The position numbers were made by a program, and so were the translations under genes. Source: Circinella umbellata (lineage: Eukaryota; Mucoromycota; Mucoromycetes; Mucorales; Lichtheimiaceae). Taken from it: a stretch of DNA of 64,000 nucleotides. Within the stretch, counting starts at the first letter, position 1. Every line of letters starts with the position of its first letter. The DNA lies in the NCBI GenBank assembly GCA_025093555.1, contig JAIWNF010000082.1, positions 62,001 through 126,000 on the forward strand, read 5' to 3'. Of the stretch, positions 13,189 to 24,437 are shown piece after piece. The notes below the pieces were generated by a model that made no database searches, was not told the DNA's origin, and saw nothing but the letters and a program-made list of their open reading frames with translations.

Positions 13189-13664
13189 CAGTAGCAGTAG
13201 TTATTATATATATTATTATTATTATTATTATCATTATTTTTATTATTAGTGCTATCATTATTACCATTATAATATATACTTTTTTTCTTACATTGATAAA
13301 TAAGAAAAGAAAAGGATAAAAAAAGATATATCACTATTATTGAATTTTTTTTTTCAAAAAAAAGACCAAGCTAAAATAATATATATATTACCCTGAGTAA
13401 CTTAGAATAAGTTGAAAAAAAGAGGGGTATTTTTTTCGGGAGAAAGAGGTGAGGGGTGGAGGAGAGGAGAAGAAAAAGGACAAATAAAAGTAAGGTGGAA
13501 GATAATCTGAAATGTATTATTATATGTTGTCGTTGCTAGTGTTGATGTTGTGAGTGCTGTTGGTATTATTGTTGTATATAGGATATAAAAAAGATAAGAG
13601 AAAGGGAGTCGAAATGATTACTAAAATAATTAAAGAAATATATATATAAATATGTATTATTTTT
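13189..13664. other. Convergent 3' intergenic region
   Basis: It lies between the stop codons of the kinase (plus) and the membrane protein (minus). It holds an ATT/TTA trinucleotide run (about 13203-13260) and a G/A-rich block (13420-13500). Both 3' UTRs must lie here; no gene or clear hairpin was seen. Confidence 0.45.
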
Positions 13665-15245
13665 TTATCGTTCTTCAAACACGGCATGACGTTCTTGATC
13701 TAAGATACTCTGAACAGTGATAGGTCGTCGTTCAGCATGTTTTACTGATGCGCCTTCTTCTTCCGATAATTGTTGGGCCAATAATGCTTCACCTAGTCGT
13801 CTTCGCCGTTGTTCATCATCATTTTGTTCATGATCTGCGGATTGATCTACCATCCACATAAATGTACTATCGGCCAGCCTGCGGCTAGTACTTGTTGTCA
13901 TTGTAGAATCATGATCAAACGAATTAGATGACCGAGATATTAGTCCACTAGTAACGCGATCGGAGGCTGGAAGAATAGGCGGTGGAATCAATATACCTGA
14001 AGAAGATCGTCTTGAAGAATTATAGTAGTAATATTGATTGGATAAACGAGGTTCTCCTATTGTAATATTACTCTGATTGTTATGGTTAATATTGTTGTTA
14101 TTGTGACGATCAATCATGGGTGTTGTAGAATAGATAGAAGAACCAGTCTCGGCTGTTGTCATGACACTTTGATGTTTCGTATGATGTTGGTGCATTGTAG
14201 TTCCTGGGTTACCACCAAGAGCTGTAGGTGATGATGGAGTGTCTTGTATCAGACTATTGTCAATCATAGTATGTTTATCAGTACGTAATAATTTTTGTCG
14301 ATGATTCTTATGGCGTCTGGCAAGTAGACATGCGGCAATTGCAAAAGCAACAGTAGTTAAAGCACCTAGTGTGATAACAGCCATTGCCCAACCTGGTAAC
14401 CCATTATCGATTTCCCCAGGATGCGATACTGGATGATTGAAAGGATATGCCAATTCTATAATAAATTTTATTTATTTATTCATATGCAGAGAGAAAGAGA
14501 GAAGGGGAAGGAATAAGTTGAACGTTTGTGGAATGTCATTACATCCAAATATGTACATATAAGAAAAAAAATTGAAACTCTTTACTACTTACGAACGACA
14601 GAAAAGTTAAAAGGTCTCGGATATTGACTTTCAGGATTAGATAACTCTTTTGAAGGATCCATTCCAGCAGGTAAATAAAGACCATATATAGACCACGTTT
14701 TATTTTGCTTTGATTCAGATTCAAGAAGGTTAGGGAACCAAGAGTCATCTACTTGCACAGCAAGTTGACCTTCCGCACGGTGCATGTTTGTCCAGTTTTT
14801 AATTGGTTGAAACGCATAGTTCTCCTTGTAATACAAAAACAGATTGATATACTCCTAATAACCGTTATAATTATTATTAGTTTTTTTTTCTGTTTTTCTT
14901 TTTGCTGTTGTTTGTTGTTCAAAAGAAGACTATATAGTGTTATAAATACCGATGAAACATAAAATGGATAGCTATAATAATATATAAATTTTGAATATTT
15001 TAGTCTAATTTACAAATAAGAGATAATAATAGTAGTATTACTAATAAGGTTACTTACTTATAGTTCCATACAAATTGGTAAGAAGATCCATTATACCAAG
15101 TATCTGAAGGTATAGGCGAGCAGAATGGCGACCCATTGCCTCGGTCGTAACAGGGTCGTACTACATGTGATATTAATGAAATATACCTTTTTGAGTATTA
15201 TAACCAAAAAAATAAATTGAAAATACCTTCACTATCTTCCATCAT
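13665..15245 (-). CDS. Single-pass membrane protein with Cys-containing ectodomain
   Basis: Five exons in phase (15245-15227, 15160-15058, 14971-14950, 14854-14593, 14455-13665) give 398 residues. The first half is an ectodomain with PCYDRGNGSPFCSP, N-glycosylation sequons (NGSS, NWTN, NKTW, NFSV) and conserved-looking LYYKENYAF and YLPAGMDP stretches. It is followed by a hydrophobic helix AMAVITLGALTTVAFAIAAC and a basic stop-transfer sequence ARRHKNHRQK. The cytoplasmic tail of about 190 residues is Ser/Thr/Asn-rich. I recall this ectodomain arrangement as common in uncharacterised Mucorales surface proteins but cannot name it. The modelled start (MMEDSE) gives no signal peptide, which is odd for this topology. 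An upstream exon encoding one may be missing from the model. Confidence 0.72.
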
Positions 15246-15737
15246 ACCATGAAGAGGTTGATAAAGAAAGAATTTTAAGAAGGAGCGGAAGAAGAGAGTT
15301 GAAAAAAAGAAAAGAGTGGAAGAGAGCAAATAAAAAAAGTTATGTTAATCATATAACAGCATATTATATATTATAATACTAATAATAATGACAAAAGCAC
15401 ACATTTACGAAAAATAAGGAGCAAAAGGGGAAGATGATGGAAGGAGAGGGGAGGGGGAGATTGTAATAATAAGCTTATCTGCACACACATACAGGCTCTT
15501 ACACAGAAGGCACGTCAGGCACACTGTGCACTCAGCAATTTAAAACGTCAAAAAAAAAAGCTTCACAATTTTCATATGCGCGCAAATACAAGCCCTGAAA
15601 TATCTCCCATTCGCGGACATTTTAGTTTTACCGCTTTTTCTTAGTCTTTTCCTTTTTCTTTCTTGAACATTTTTTTTCCTTCTTTTTTTCGCTCTCTTGT
15701 TTTTTTTTTATACAATTCAACTTTTTCACAATTTCGA
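15246..15737. promoter_or_regulatory. Bidirectional promoter region
   Basis: A 490-base head-to-head interval between the membrane protein (minus) and the SET/MYND gene (plus). It contains G/A-rich tracts at 15240-15330 and 15420-15460, a CACGTCAGGCACACTGTGCAC stretch near 15512-15532, and a T/C-rich tract just upstream of the plus-strand ATG. No known factor site was assigned with confidence. Confidence 0.5.
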
Positions 15738-17357
15738 ATGGACGATTACTTTAAACAATATAATGTTCGGCTACAAAGTGACACACTTGTACCAGCAAAA
15801 CATATTGAACCCGGTACAACCGTATTATCACAACAAGCTTTAGCAAGTGTTCCTCTGCCATCTATTCGAGGTCAACGATGCAACTATTGTCTTAGTAAAG
15901 CATCATTACAATGCTGTTCACGCTGTCGATCTGCCTATTTCTGTAGTAATGACTGCTTCCGAAATGCCTGGTTACAATTTCATAGAGTTCTTTGTGAACC
16001 TCAAGAGTATGATATCTATGGGGATGGTGTAGACGCGGATCGCTGGTTACTGGAACGGGCTGCTCTGACGCTACACAGTCACAACCGTCTGAGTAAGCAT
16101 CATTCGCATTCTCCGCCACACCTACCACTGGCCATTAAAGCACTTGATTCGCTCGCTTCGTCCCCCCATATAGCATCCACCCCCCAAAAATCTACAACTG
16201 CGACATTATCACCATCATCATTGTTATCAGCAGATGTCTCGAGCTCACCTGAACAATCTGCACTCCCAACAACAACAAAAAAAGAAGTCGATTTTGATGC
16301 CGTATCTCGCTACTTGGAACCTTATGGTTGTCATTATACCAAAGAACAACTCGATGACCTTTGGCAAAAAGTACAAAAGGCCACGTTTGATATTGTTGAT
16401 CACGATCAATATTTAGATACAATTGCACTTGGAATTTATCCATTGACAACACTTTATATTCGTCATTCATGTCGGCCTAATACCGGAATTGTTTATAAAC
16501 GAGGTGCTCAACATTTGATTGCTTTGGATGATATTCCGCCTGGTGAACCAATCACCATCAGTTATGTCGATCTGTTACAGTCTAAAGCTGAACGTATGGA
16601 ACAACTTCGACAACGCTTCGGACCTGATTTTGAATGTCATTGTGCACGATGTGATGGAGAATATGCAATTTTGGATAAACTTTTGGATACCTCTGAAGAA
16701 AAACGCCCCGGATACGATGAAGCGGAATTGGAACGACAATGTCAATCATGGAATGTATTGAACATGGTCAAGGCTTATCAAACAATTGCGACACCAGTAT
16801 TATTGGATGTTTCCAATTATACACATTATACCTCTAGAATCATGGCACCGGATATTTATACACCTGGAACTAGTTCTTCAACTCGTAATGATGGGAAGTT
16901 AAATTTCATTGCCAAGGAAACCAAAGTCATGACAGCCAAAAAAGTTGTACCCGCATTGGTCGCATTAAGCCAAGTGCCCAGTGTCCCTGCATTCACGCTA
17001 CAAAGTTTACGAGCAGCAAGAAAATTATTACGACGATTGATCAGTGAAAATCGATGGGTGGAAGCATCTCGATGTGCACTTTATTTATTTGTTACTTATC
17101 GACTGGTTTATCCAACATTACATCCGACTTTATCATACCATAGTTTAATTGTTGCAAGAGCATGTTGGAATTCATTGGTACAGTTAGAGTTGGCTGGAAT
17201 TGGACACAAATTGGAACGTATATATGAAAGTGGAGTACATACGTGGATCGCTGTGGCTCGTGAATCGGTTTATTATACATTCGGTCAAGAAACTAATTTA
17301 TGGCGTGAAATTGTTGAATTACAATGGGTTTTTGAACGTGATCAAAAGTTAAAGTAG
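15738..17357 (+). CDS. SET/MYND (SMYD-type) protein
   Basis: Single-exon gene of 539 residues starting at MDDYFKQYN. An upstream in-frame ATG exists, but this start follows the T/C-rich leader and gives the SET N-terminal strand directly. The MYND zinc finger runs CNYC...CCSRC...YFC...C...H..LC at residues about 49-87 and splits the SET domain as in SMYD proteins. The SET core IRHSCRPNTGIVYKRG and ITISYVDLL is followed by a post-SET CHCARC. The usual NHSC motif reads RHSC here, so the first Asn, which helps shape the SAM/active-site knot, is replaced. Residues about 115-200 are a Ser/Thr/Pro insert. SMYD proteins methylate lysines on histones or cytosolic proteins; the substrate cannot be read from sequence. 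Confidence 0.88.
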   Translation: MDDYFKQYNVRLQSDTLVPAKHIEPGTTVLSQQALASVPLPSIRGQRCNYCLSKASLQCCSRCRSAYFCSNDCFRNAWLQFHRVLCEPQEYDIYGDGVDADRWLLERAALTLHSHNRLSKHHSHSPPHLPLAIKALDSLASSPHIASTPQKSTTATLSPSSLLSADVSSSPEQSALPTTTKKEVDFDAVSRYLEPYGCHYTKEQLDDLWQKVQKATFDIVDHDQYLDTIALGIYPLTTLYIRHSCRPNTGIVYKRGAQHLIALDDIPPGEPITISYVDLLQSKAERMEQLRQRFGPDFECHCARCDGEYAILDKLLDTSEEKRPGYDEAELERQCQSWNVLNMVKAYQTIATPVLLDVSNYTHYTSRIMAPDIYTPGTSSSTRNDGKLNFIAKETKVMTAKKVVPALVALSQVPSVPAFTLQSLRAARKLLRRLISENRWVEASRCALYLFVTYRLVYPTLHPTLSYHSLIVARACWNSLVQLELAGIGHKLERIYESGVHTWIAVARESVYYTFGQETNLWREIVELQWVFERDQKLK

Positions 17358-18014
17358 TTTTGTCTTTTCTTCTCTATCCCTTTTTTCTCTTCTTTTCTCT
17401 ATTTTATTATAATCATTATTCTTTCTTAATTAACTATTATATACTCCTCCGCGCTATTTATCTATTCTTCTACTCCTTTCCAGCATTCTTAATTAAACAT
17501 ATACATACATGCCACAACACAACACACATTATTTATACAAATTTCTCCTTGTCCGTCTTTCGTTTTTTTTTTCTTTAGCCCTTGTACATTAATTCTGCTT
17601 ATATAATTGAATTACGCTATTTTTTTTATAATCCGACTTTACTTTCTGATCGCTTATTCGATATTTAATATAGTTGAGCGTCAAAAAAAAAAAAAAGATG
17701 CAACTTACTTTTTATATTATTGGGATGGGTTTTATTAATTTATTATTAACGAAATTATGAATAAGAGAACACTTCTTTTTTATTGTATTATCATTCTTAT
17801 TCTTGTTTTACTAATATTAATAAGAGTAAATAATAATGATATGATATGCAAATTCTTTATATGTTTCGGTGGCTGATAAATGATCCAATTTTAGGAACCT
17901 GAAAAAAAAATTCATGCATTTTTTTTTTACACCTCGAAAATAAGAAAAAAAATTTATACTGACTTTTATTTCACTTTTTGCAACACACACACACACACAT
18001 ACATATATATAAAA
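17358..18014. other. Intergenic region between SET/MYND gene and RRP15
   Basis: It begins with a C/T-rich 3' UTR-like stretch (17358-17580) and ends with an A-rich tract and a short (AC)n/(TA)n run just before the RRP15 start. No gene seen. Confidence 0.4.
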
Positions 18015-19057
18015 ATGGTCAAAGATACCAAGAAATTAAAACAACAACAAAAATTACGTAAAGAAGAAGAAGAGGACAAAGTAGAAGAAACTAGCAGTGA
18101 GGAAGAAGAAGAAGAAGAAGAAGAAGATCGTGATAGTTTTGACGAATCTGATCTTGATCTTGATGCTGACGATGAATATGATGATCCAATGGGTAAAAAT
18201 GTTATAAATGAATCGATTAAAAATATCAAATAAGTCAAACTCGAGAAATTCAATATCTTACTTTTTTATTTATATATACATTTATTAAAAACAAATACAA
18301 CAGAGGAAGATGAGGATAATGGTGAAGGATCGAAAAATAATGGAAAAAAGAAGAATTCCAGTGAAGCTTTCTCAGAAGCCATGACCAAGATCTTGGCTAG
18401 TAATTTGACAGGTTCAGATAGAAAGGTATAACTAAATACAAATACAAAGCTTAATATGGTTATTGTGAAGTGGAATATATATATATATATACTCATATAT
18501 CAATATATATATTTATATAGCAACCTATCATGGCAAGATCCAAGGGTACAGAACGAAAGATTGAAGATGAAAAATTAGAATACAAGGCAAGAAAATTATT
18601 GACAGCTGAAAAGAAGGCACAAAAGGAACGTGGTCGAGTTATTCCAGATTATACAACTTTTGATTATGAAAAACGATTAAGAAAAGTAGCTACTCGGGGT
18701 GGTAAGTTTTGATGTCTATCCTATTCAGTGATTTATTGAGAAGATGTGATAGATCATATAGAAGAGTGTATATAACAGTTACCCATCTTAACGTATGTAT
18801 GTTTATGTATATATTTAGTGGTTAAATTGTTTAATGCTATTCGAACACAACAAAAAGCTACTGAAGTAGCTGTGACTAAAGTATCAGAAAAACATAAAGC
18901 AACATCAGCTATTGAAAAAGCACGAAATGGTAAGGAAAAAAAAACGAGAATATCCGGAGAAAGTATCTTATATTGATGGATATCGTTATTTTATTTTGTA
19001 GTTTCCACTATGTCAAAGTCTAATTTCTTAGATTTGTTAAAAACAAGCAGTTCATAA
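18015..19057 (+). CDS. RRP15: Ribosomal RNA processing protein RRP15
   Basis: Five exons (18015-18192, 18304-18425, 18521-18701, 18819-18929, 19002-19057) encode 215 residues, near the usual size of yeast Rrp15. The N-terminal third is acidic with a long Glu run. The conserved core follows: FSEAMTKILAS, then RKLLTAEKKAQKERGRVIPD and VVKLFNAIRTQQK, ending with MSKSNFLDLL. This order is characteristic of Rrp15, a nucleolar protein of pre-60S particles needed for 27S pre-rRNA processing. All intron phases agree. The gene starts shortly after an A-rich leader and ends in a plain A+T-rich region. Confidence 0.92.
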
Positions 19058-21986
19058 ATCAAAACAATAGTAGCATAATATATTTTATACATATCTTCAT
19101 TCTAATTTTATTATATATACATAAATCATATCAACACTTTGCTTTCTTCTTTATTTATATAATATAAACCTAGTAACAGGTACTATTATCACTTTGATGT
19201 CCCCATATTTTAGTCTTGTGTGTTTTCTTTCTAGATTGTCATAGTGATTCAGCCAATGCGACTTGGGGTTATGTATAAATCAACCAATTATTCTCTTCCC
19301 CTTTTATATGTCCACGTAATAAAAGTTATATCTTAGTAATTTATAATTAAAAAGTGTATACAATCTTTTTATTACGTATACATGTCGAACCAACATAATT
19401 TTTACTTGTATCTAGATTAAAGAATATATAGCTCTTTATTCACATTGTTCAACAATGCCGGTAAATCACTTTAACAAAGAATGGACCTCAGCGGTCACTT
19501 ATTGATCTTGATACAATATTAGTAATAATTATCTAATCTTCCAGTGCTTTCAGTCACAAATAATGTTAAAATTCATCAAAACAGTGATAGTAAATCAATA
19601 CATTGTTTATTTTATTTTATTTTTTCTGAAAAAAAAAAAAGAGGAATACTCATCAAAATTAAATAAATGTATAGTCGATCCTCGTTACTGATGAAATGAA
19701 TACTGGATCTTTTAAATTAATATTTTTTTGGTCACGAATAAGGCTTGAAATCATCGAAATAGTAATAATAAATTAACTCATCGTCTATTACATAAAAAAA
19801 ATGAGAAATGATTACGTATCATTAAAAAAAAAAGTTGGTCCACTATATTTAATCCGTCACAAGGAGCGACCAATGTCGTTAAAACAGTATCTTGATACGA
19901 CAGCCAGTCTTTTAAGAATTTCATTTCTTAGATTTCTTCGTACTTAATTTTCTAGTAGTAACATGTGGTCTTTCATTATAATGAGAAGATATGATACGTA
20001 ATGAAGATGAAAATGCAACGTGTCTTGTATAACCTATTTGAACACAACTTTTCACTTTATGAAATATAATTTAAAAATGACTCAAAAGAATAATGTTTCA
20101 TCAAGTAATTCACAGCAAAAGAAATGAAGCGTAGAGGTAAAAAATGATAATAAATTCTTAAAGAATATAAGATATTAGTTGAGCATCCCGCCTAGATAAG
20201 TTTTTGTTACGATATAAAAAATGTGATTACATGAAGATAACGAGTATTAATGTTTATATAATTTACATTAGCTTTTTGGCGGACAACAATGATCTATAGT
20301 ACAAGATATTTATACTCCTTTAATAAGCTTAAAGCCAGGTATCTTAAAAAGAATCGCGCACTGTGATCTTTTTAATAATGTTGATGTAATCTTTAAGACA
20401 TTTAAGCGACAAGTTGGAAAATGTACCAGACACAGATGCATAAGAATCTAATTCATGAAATTCTTTCTCTTTCATGTTTGAAGCAAATCCTGCCTGACCC
20501 AAATGTCTTTTATTTTATGTCGTTATTATAGTCTCGTATTCGATGTATCATACAAAAACTGGGTATCATTGCACATTTTATTAAATATTTTTCTCTCACT
20601 AGCATATATACAAAGGATTAAATTAACATATAAATGTCTACTAACATGGAAGATGGGTAGCCGGAATTTATGGCCATATGGTGGTTTTCTTGCTACACAT
20701 TACATACGAAAAAAAGTACTAGTTAAAAATAATAACAAAAAAAAGGAAGGTGTATTAGCTGAAAACCTTCCAGTTGAAAAATGAGATTAAATTCGTAGAA
20801 AAAAAAAGTAATGAAGAAATGGGTTTTACTTGTTGGCCATCTTCAAGGCAACCATCTGGCTAATCCGAATGGCCAATTTCATGCAATATATGAAAGAGAG
20901 ATGGTCACGTTTCTTTTTTGTTAACTATCAAAATCTTGGAAGCACAGAAATAATTTATCAGACGGATATAGTCTATAAGTTGTACCATGTTCATAATTTA
21001 GTTCGTTAGGTAAAGGTAAATTACTGGATAACAACTGTGATGCTTTCTTTTGAGATTGACTGGTAGTTATTACTTTTATAGAGCACGTTTCTATTTTTTT
21101 TATCTAAAAAACAAAGATACATAACATCAATAAAAAGTCATTAACTGTGAAATAGTGCTACTACAGTAATAGTCATTCTGATTTTAATATGATTGTTAGA
21201 TACTAGTATTATTGCGACGTTAATATTAACTTTTCATTTTGTGTAACCAAATTAAAGTTTTAACTGTGTTTATTGATTCATGCTGTTCTTCAAGATAATG
21301 AAAACTATCTTTTCTTTTTATATACTTACATAATCAATTATAATAGTTATTTTCTTTTATTAGTATTATAAGAGAAGTGATATGAACATGAAAATATTCA
21401 CTGCAACATATTCAATTGATCTTGTGGTACAAATATTATAAATTCACAGCGATCATTGCAAAAAATAAATGGATATTGGTAACACAGGTTTTTTTCCCCA
21501 TAAACCAATGAAGTCCTTTTTTTCTATTTGTGTATGTCATTGAAATCATTCCATGCTATGGATGTCATTATTAATCAATGCTTTAACTTGGTACCATTTG
21601 ACGTACACTTTTCGGTGCTTGAAAACAAAACAAAAGGTTAATTAAGGCTTAGGTTTATATTATTACTTTACAAAGTATGTAATTATTGTTTTATTAAACA
21701 TGATTATATATATATATATGAAAATAGTAGTACTAAAAATTGCTATATGTGTATAAAAAGGGTTTCTTTTTTTGTTTTGTTTTGTTAAAGAAAAAGGGTG
21801 CCTGAGGAGAGGGTATATAAAAAGAATATATGTACATAAAAGAATAATAGTATTTTTGATAGAAAAAAAAATGCATAAATAAATGTAGAGAGAAAAAAAA
21901 AGAAAGAATATTAATAAAGGTCAGATAAAGAGGAACAAATGAATAAAAGAGAAATGATTACAAATTAAAGAAAAACAAGATTTTTT
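19058..21986. other. 2.9-kb gene-free stretch
   Basis: No exon chain, transposase motif or RNA gene could be supported. Open frames such as 20503-20784 lack recognisable motifs and typical codon pattern. The 3' UTRs of RRP15 (left) and of the minus-strand C2H2 gene (right, purine-rich 21780-21960) account for the ends. The middle may be a decayed repeat, but no end structure was seen. Confidence 0.5.
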
Positions 21987-23207
21987 TTATAAGGAATGGT
22001 TTGCGGACATGTGAGAAGTAAGGTATGTCCTACGTGCAAAAGAAGCATCACATACAGTACATTGATAAAGCCGTTCACCAGCATGAACAGCTGAAACATG
22101 ACGATCTCTATCATGTTTACGAGCAAATGTTTTTTCACAAACATCACAAGAAAATGGCTTGGGTCGATTTTTATCATGTGTCAGTTTATGAGTACGTAAA
22201 TTATAAGATCGATTGAATCGTAATTGACAAATAGGGCATGCATAAGGTCGTTTATTATAATCTTTTTCTGGAGAGGATGCCTTTTTATTTTTATGTATTT
22301 GTGTGTTTGATGATCCTGATGATTTTGTTGTTTTTGAACGTTTAGTTACTTTTTGTTTTTTTGTTGTTTGTTTCTTTTTTGTTCTTTTTGTAGGTACATA
22401 TTCATCATCATCATCATTATATTCATCAGTATCATGCTGTACATTTTTAAATTTATATTGAACACGTCGTCGCTTTTTGGCGGTTTCAGAAATGGTTGAG
22501 GTTATATCTTCTTTATATGAAATTTTATTATTATTATTCATTAAAGTTTCCTCTTGTTGTTCTTGTTGTGGAGATGCTGGTAATGGAGGAAACATTTGTT
22601 CTTCTTCTTGTTGATTATAATATTGTGCTTGTTGTTCTTCTTGTGATGGTTGATAGCAATGATAAGGTGACGAGGATACTGAGATTGATGAGTAATCAAT
22701 ACAATCTGATGTTGTACCAGGAGAAAAAGAAAAAGAGGAAGGAGGAAGAAATGGAGAAGGGGTGGGTCCAGGTGTGGCTAATAAATTACCATCCTGATAA
22801 TCCATTTCCTCTTTTGAAAATGATTGGATGACGAGCTTGGACGGATTACCATCAAATTGCACAGCTGGATCCATATATACATCAGTAAAATCATAAGGAG
22901 GGTCAACTTTGGCCAAGAAATTACTAATTTGACGTGATGAAACATAACCGATACCATCCAATAAAGGTGAATATATGGGTGTAAAAGCAAGTTGTCCAGT
23001 TGTTGATGGTGTATCATTAAAATCTTTTGATGAAAATTCTGTTGCAGGAGTTCCCATCCAATGTTGTTGCTGACCATCACCTGTGTTAAAGCCAGGAGCA
23101 TCTAGATAGGGTGTATTGGCAGGGGATAAAGGTTCATATTGATAAAAAGGTGGTTGTTCATTATTTTGTTCGTTTTCATTGTTGTTTGTAAAATATACGT
23201 CTTGCAT
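21987..23207 (-). CDS. C2H2 zinc-finger transcription factor (three fingers)
   Basis: Single exon, 406 residues. The first 300 residues are acidic and Gln/Pro/Ser-rich, resembling an activation region, and are followed by a basic Lys/Thr-rich stretch (about 270-320) likely to be a nuclear signal. Three consecutive C2H2 fingers end the protein: CPICQLRFNRSYNLRTHKLTH, then CDVCEKTFARKHDRDRHVSAVH and CTVCDASFARRTYLTSHMSANH (each given here only for orientation). The first two resemble the RSYNL...ARKHDRDRH pattern of the Crz1 type, but the N-terminal half shows no clear calcineurin-docking motif, so Crz1 is only a possibility. The ATG follows a region with (TA)n. The gene diverges from the TBC gene, sharing about 1.2 kb of upstream DNA. 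Confidence 0.82.
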   Translation of the reverse strand: MQDVYFTNNNENEQNNEQPPFYQYEPLSPANTPYLDAPGFNTGDGQQQHWMGTPATEFSSKDFNDTPSTTGQLAFTPIYSPLLDGIGYVSSRQISNFLAKVDPPYDFTDVYMDPAVQFDGNPSKLVIQSFSKEEMDYQDGNLLATPGPTPSPFLPPSSFSFSPGTTSDCIDYSSISVSSSPYHCYQPSQEEQQAQYYNQQEEEQMFPPLPASPQQEQQEETLMNNNNKISYKEDITSTISETAKKRRRVQYKFKNVQHDTDEYNDDDDEYVPTKRTKKKQTTKKQKVTKRSKTTKSSGSSNTQIHKNKKASSPEKDYNKRPYACPICQLRFNRSYNLRTHKLTHDKNRPKPFSCDVCEKTFARKHDRDRHVSAVHAGERLYQCTVCDASFARRTYLTSHMSANHSL

Positions 23208-23532
23208 GATTTCAAGTAGTATGCAAATATATAATGCTAATAACAGTCATAATATATATATATATATATATTTAGTCTTTTTATATTCTATTTTCCAGTA
23301 TCAAATAGTAAAACTATAAATAATACATACTGTCAATATATGTGTAGAAGAAAAGACGGACAAAAAAGAAAGTAAAAATATGTTTTGTAAAGACTAAAAA
23401 AAAAGAGATAAAAAAAAAGAAAGGAAAAAGGATCATGGAGCTTTTTTATATTTTTTTTTCTTTGGGGGGGAAGGAGCGAAACAATAACCAACAGCGTGTG
23501 CCGTCTGGCCTGTTTTTTCAGTCCCGAATACG

Positions 23533-23546
23533 GTTGCCATGGCAAC
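23533..23546. promoter_or_regulatory. Perfect palindromic RFX X-box
   Basis: GTTGCCATGGCAAC is a perfect 14-base palindrome identical to the RFX-family (Crt1/Rfx1) consensus X-box. It lies 326 bases upstream of the C2H2 gene start and about 890 upstream of the TBC gene start. In fungi RFX proteins repress DNA-damage and morphogenesis genes. The match is seen directly; occupancy is inferred. Confidence 0.6.
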
Positions 23547-23609
23547 GCGCCGCAGTTTCAATTGTAACACACGGTTTAGCGCCGCGACTTGGTTTTTTTT
23601 TGAGACGCG

Positions 23610-23615
23610 ACGCGT
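23610..23615. promoter_or_regulatory. MluI cell-cycle box (ACGCGT)
   Basis: ACGCGT within GACGCGACGCGTTTG, 64 bases from the RFX palindrome. This is the core bound by MBF-type G1/S factors. A single hexamer can occur by chance, but it sits in the only G+C-rich promoter block of the window. Confidence 0.35.
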
Positions 23616-23838
23616 TTGTTCCGTTCTTTTTGACACACACGAAAAATAATCAAAGTGGTAGTGCAAACAGTCTCGGTAAAAAACGTGGCATATTTTAATG
23701 ATGACTCTTGGCCTTTTTGCTGTTTCCCATTGCTTTCAAATACTTGATTGTATTTTAATAAAAGCAACTCTTTCTAATAGTTTCCCAGGAGAATATTAGT
23801 TAATATAATACACACGCACATACACCATCATCACACAT

Positions 23839-23860
23839 CTTGGCGCGGTGGCGCCCAAAA
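23839..23860. promoter_or_regulatory. Paired GGCGC E2F-like sites
   Basis: CTTGGCGCGG followed by TGGCGCCCAAAA places two GGCGC cores about 10 bases apart, the second read on the minus strand as TTTTGGGCGCC. This resembles E2F sites but not the exact consensus. Low confidence on its own. Confidence 0.25.
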
Positions 23861-24437
23861 ATTATTACGTGGAACTTCCAACAACTGACACCGTGTTTAA
23901 TGTAGCGCCATAATTTTATATACATTTATAGCATACATTTGTAATCCTCCTTCCCTCCCCCCTACTTCCTTTACAATAAAAAGAGGCCAAGTCCTTTTGC
24001 CCAGAATTTCTTCTGTCCCCTTTTTTTATTTTTGACTCATAAGAATTTATGTAACACCATATCCTTTTTTATCCTACAAAGAATTCCGCGTGATTGATTT
24101 GATATCATCATATTTATTATCTTCAACCATTTTATTGTTTGGGCAACAACCTCCGCAATATCTTAGTTTTCTTTTCTTTTCTTTTTGTGAACCTCTCTTT
24201 TTTTTTTCTTCTTTCATAATGTTCCTCCTTAAAATAAAAAAGGGGGTTGCTGTTGGTTGATTCATAATAAATAATAATACAGTTGACAGATTAAACAATT
24301 CATTCGGGTTTTTTTTTTCTTTATTTTTTTTTTCTTTTTTAAACTTTGTTTCCGAGAAAACCCACTTTTTTTTATTTTTATTTTCAACACCTTTTTTTTC
24401 TTTTTTTTTCTTTAATTTTTAACCATCTAATCTTTAT

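Larger units (their letters stand above)
23208..24437. promoter_or_regulatory. Shared upstream region of C2H2 and TBC genes
   Basis: A 1.2-kb divergent intergenic region, unusually G+C-rich for this window between about 23500 and 23880. It contains the RFX site, MluI box and GGCGC pair listed separately, then long T-rich tracts (24300-24420) just before the TBC start. Reading frames here are short and motif-free, so I treat it as regulatory. Confidence 0.55.

Noticed and set aside
18266..18496. Minus-strand hydrophobic frame over RRP15
   Set aside because: Complement of Lys/Glu/Asp-rich RRP15 coding and A+T-rich introns, which always gives Phe/Ser/Leu-like translations.
20503..20784. 93-codon plus-strand frame in the 19-22 kb gap
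   Set aside because: Amino-acid composition like translated noncoding A+T-rich DNA; no domain and no supporting exons.
22496..22831. 111-codon plus-strand frame opposite the C2H2 gene
   Set aside because: Antisense shadow of the acidic/Gln-rich part of the real minus-strand gene; no motif.
23333..23767. Overlapping frames on both strands upstream of the C2H2 gene
   Set aside because: G+C-rich promoter DNA; frames are short, mutually overlapping and without domain signals.
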